This document shows positions 61,713 to 64,000 of a DNA stretch of 64,000 nt, one piece after another. This DNA comes from Callaeas wilsoni (Eukaryota; Chordata; Aves; Passeriformes; Callaeidae). Made by a program: the position numbers and the translations under genes. The notes beneath the pieces were generated by a model. It did not search any database. It saw nothing but the letters and a program-made list of their open reading frames with translations, and was not told the origin of the DNA. The DNA lies in assembly GCA_013398955.1 (NCBI GenBank), contig VWPU01001245.1:1-64000 (forward strand), written 5' to 3'. Each line of letters starts with the position of its first letter. The stretch's first letter is position 1.

Positions 61713-63490
61713 AATGCTTTCAGGTGTTTCCAGATTTCCACAGAGGACCAGGAAGAAATGACTGAATTTTAGTTTCTAATTTTCTGAGTCTTAGAGCATG
61801 TCAGTTACTAATTTTCATAAGTAGCAACAGAGTTGGGCAGAAACGTCCTGTAACTGGAATGTCCTTTAGATAAACGACATCACTGGGTGCTGTCCCCAAA
61901 CACAGCACTGCTGACAAACACAGAATTCTTGAACTTTCACACTTAGGAAAAAAACACCAAAAAAAAGCACTTACTCCTGGCTGATGGCTCTCCAATCATT
62001 CCTGCCTCCTCCTTGGGAAACAGCATGGGATAGCATTGTCCAACCTGGCCCTTCAGGCATATCCTGAAAATGATAAGTTTTGCATTTTCCTGGTGGAGGA
62101 TGTTGGGTTGTAGCAAGATAAGATCCTTTTTGCTCTTTTCTTACAAAAGAGACATCAGAAGAGCTGTTTCATGTTTCCAAATTGCAAGGGGTCGTTGCAA
62201 TTCTAGTTTGAAACCAAACTTTGGTCGATAGCTCCTATTTATATCTCTCTTTAGTGCTGTCTCAGCATACACTTTTCTATACCTAGGGCATACAGAGTAG
62301 CATTCTTGTGGTGCTGCTTACAAATGTGAAGTGGAATAGGACTTGAATTCTCATGATGCTTTAAAAACAACAGGGTTTACAAGCAAAGCTTTGTCCTGTT
62401 CTCTGCAAGTGCTGCTGCCTTCAGTGCAGCCTTGGAGGGAGAGCTGAAATCCGAAGAGCTGTTCCATGGATGTGAGTCTGGGTGGGATTTCGGGGAGGCC
62501 AAGCCCCCGTGTGGGGTTTTTAGCAGTACTTTTGGTTCTCACAGTTGTTTGGTGTCCCTCCACGGTGACAGACTGCCTGGAGCAAGTTTTAAAGGTTGGC
62601 TGAGGATGGAGCCTTACGGTAGAGTCGGGTCAGCCTTGGAAATCTTTCCTGTTCACCCCGTTTTCCACGTGCACTGTGTTTGTAGATGCTGTTCGTGTGT
62701 AACTCATACCCTTTTATTCTTTGGAGAGGGATCCAGAAGCTGAAACCATCTTCTAGCTACAGCTGAGGGCTGTTCTGCTCATCGAGTTTCATGCACAGAA
62801 AATTCTGAGATGGACAAGGGAGTTTTAGTAGATGTGTGAGAGGAAGAGGTGTCAGTTCAAAAGCTACTTAGGAGGCGTCAGGAAATGACAAACTGGAGAG
62901 ACAGGAAAGTCGTTGTAGGTAAAATACCAATTTCCATGGATGTGAGTCTGAGCTGTCAGCTACTCTAGCTGAGAAGCAGCCTCTGGGAGCTTTGGACTTT
63001 ATTTTTTTCAAAGAAAAAATATCTTTCATTTTCAAAATGACTGGAAATTCCCTATAGGAATCTCTCCTTTTTTTTTTTTTTGTCTTGTATATTCCAGTAG
63101 TGTGTATAGGTAAACACATTCGACTTCGGTTTGTTTTTTTTTTCCTTTTTGCCTACAACTTGTTTGCTCTGTTTTCTGTGACGGTGCTTTGGTGGTTGCA
63201 AGTCTGTCGTGTTCTCTGTAACCCTGCAGATTTTTGTCTCTTTGTGCAGGAGTTCTCCGGCAGGGAATATGTTTCCTCACAAAAGTAACCTTCCAGTGAA
63301 GATTCTGTGGTGAAACCCAGTTATTTGAAACATTTGTTACACTTTTATCTCTTGGTTTTGTATGTATTTTATTGTTTCGTCTGTGGGCAAAGTAGGAATT
63401 TCCCAGGTATTTAAGCTCAAGGATCATGGCTGTTACTGAAACATTTTTGTATTGTTTACATTGCTGAAAATACAAGTTTTTAAACTTTGG
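61713..63490 (+). other. TDH: Probable TDH 3' untranslated region
   Basis: A repeat-free stretch after the stop. I found no AATAAA or ATTAAA; the best candidate is a variant AATACA at 63469-63474 in a T-rich setting, so the end near 63,490 is a guess. It contains T-runs at 63068-63081 and 63127-63142. 63,490-64,000 shows no recognisable gene or repeat. Confidence 0.4.
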
Positions 63491-64000
63491 CCACTGTTGT
63501 AACTCTCACATAGCTCAAGTGTAATTTTTGGCCCAATGGGCCAGTGAAGTCGGCCCTCCCTTCACACTCTGTGAGGAGAGACTGGCTGGGCTTTGTCCTC
63601 TGCCCTGCCCAAGAGGATGGGATCCAGACTGGATTATCTCCCGGGGACCTGGAGCCAGCAGATAGAAAGGAGCTGTGTCTTGTCCACTCCTCAGTGCCTC
63701 TGTTCCACCCTCGAGCAGTGTAAAATAATGGGTCCCACTCCATTTCCTTACGTCACTCAAAGTCCTGGGGTCTGATCCCCTCACCCTCATTCCCAGCTCC
63801 AGTTTAATTGGAGCCAAGGAGAATGAGGAGCAGGAATGTTATTTCTTCTGAAACACTGTCCTCGGTGGTGGAATTACACAAAAGCCTTGGAACAGGTGTC
63901 ACAGCAAAGGTGAAATTCAAACCCATGGCATTTTGAACACAGTTTTGTTTTACCTGCCACGGTGTTGCTGGCTTCATTTAGGAGCAGCCTTTTAAGCAAC

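Noticed and set aside
63515..63817. Minus-strand 100-codon frame at the window end as a possible next gene
   Set aside because: No recognisable domain, and no splice sites framing it.

Overview
This window is vertebrate nuclear DNA, almost certainly from a bird and perhaps a passerine. The evidence is two intron-split genes joined by consensus GT-AG splice sites and about 45 truncated CR1 LINE 3' ends on both strands, with the TTGGAAGGGACC / TTCTGTGATTCTATG signature typical of avian CR1. There is no bacterial-style gene packing, no operon and no CRISPR array. I cannot name the species.

Layout. 1-13,300 is intergenic DNA with many CR1 fragments, ending in a 33-bp minisatellite and its degenerate extension (12,352-13,310). 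13,310-14,180 is a CpG-rich promoter and first exon. 13,990-30,776 is MTMR9 on the + strand: ten coding exons that join into an uninterrupted 550-residue frame. It is followed by a CR1-free stretch to about 34,390 that I read as its long 3' UTR. Its introns hold CR1s, a solo LTR and a very regular 26-bp pure-pyrimidine satellite (18,298-18,818). 34,400-51,640 is intergenic, with many CR1s and a second solo LTR of the same family. 51,650-52,190 is a second CpG-rich block with three perfect TGACGTCA sites and a downstream splice donor. A separate TATA/CCAAT core promoter with its own donor lies at 54,357-54,434. 56,665-61,712 is TDH on the + strand: eight coding exons joining into a 373-residue frame. 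The rest of the window looks like TDH 3' UTR and unique flank.

Function. MTMR9 is a catalytically dead myotubularin (the CX5R motif is absent) that acts as a regulatory partner of active myotubularin-family 3-phosphatases on endosomal phosphoinositides. TDH is mitochondrial L-threonine 3-dehydrogenase, which starts threonine breakdown to glycine and acetyl-CoA. The two are neighbours by conserved synteny (human 8p23.1 has the same order), not by pathway. All coding-exon boundaries were derived by hand from reading frame, splice consensus and remembered family sequence, with no transcript or database check. I saw no convincing unknown gene. The most unusual signals are repeat structures and promoter motifs.
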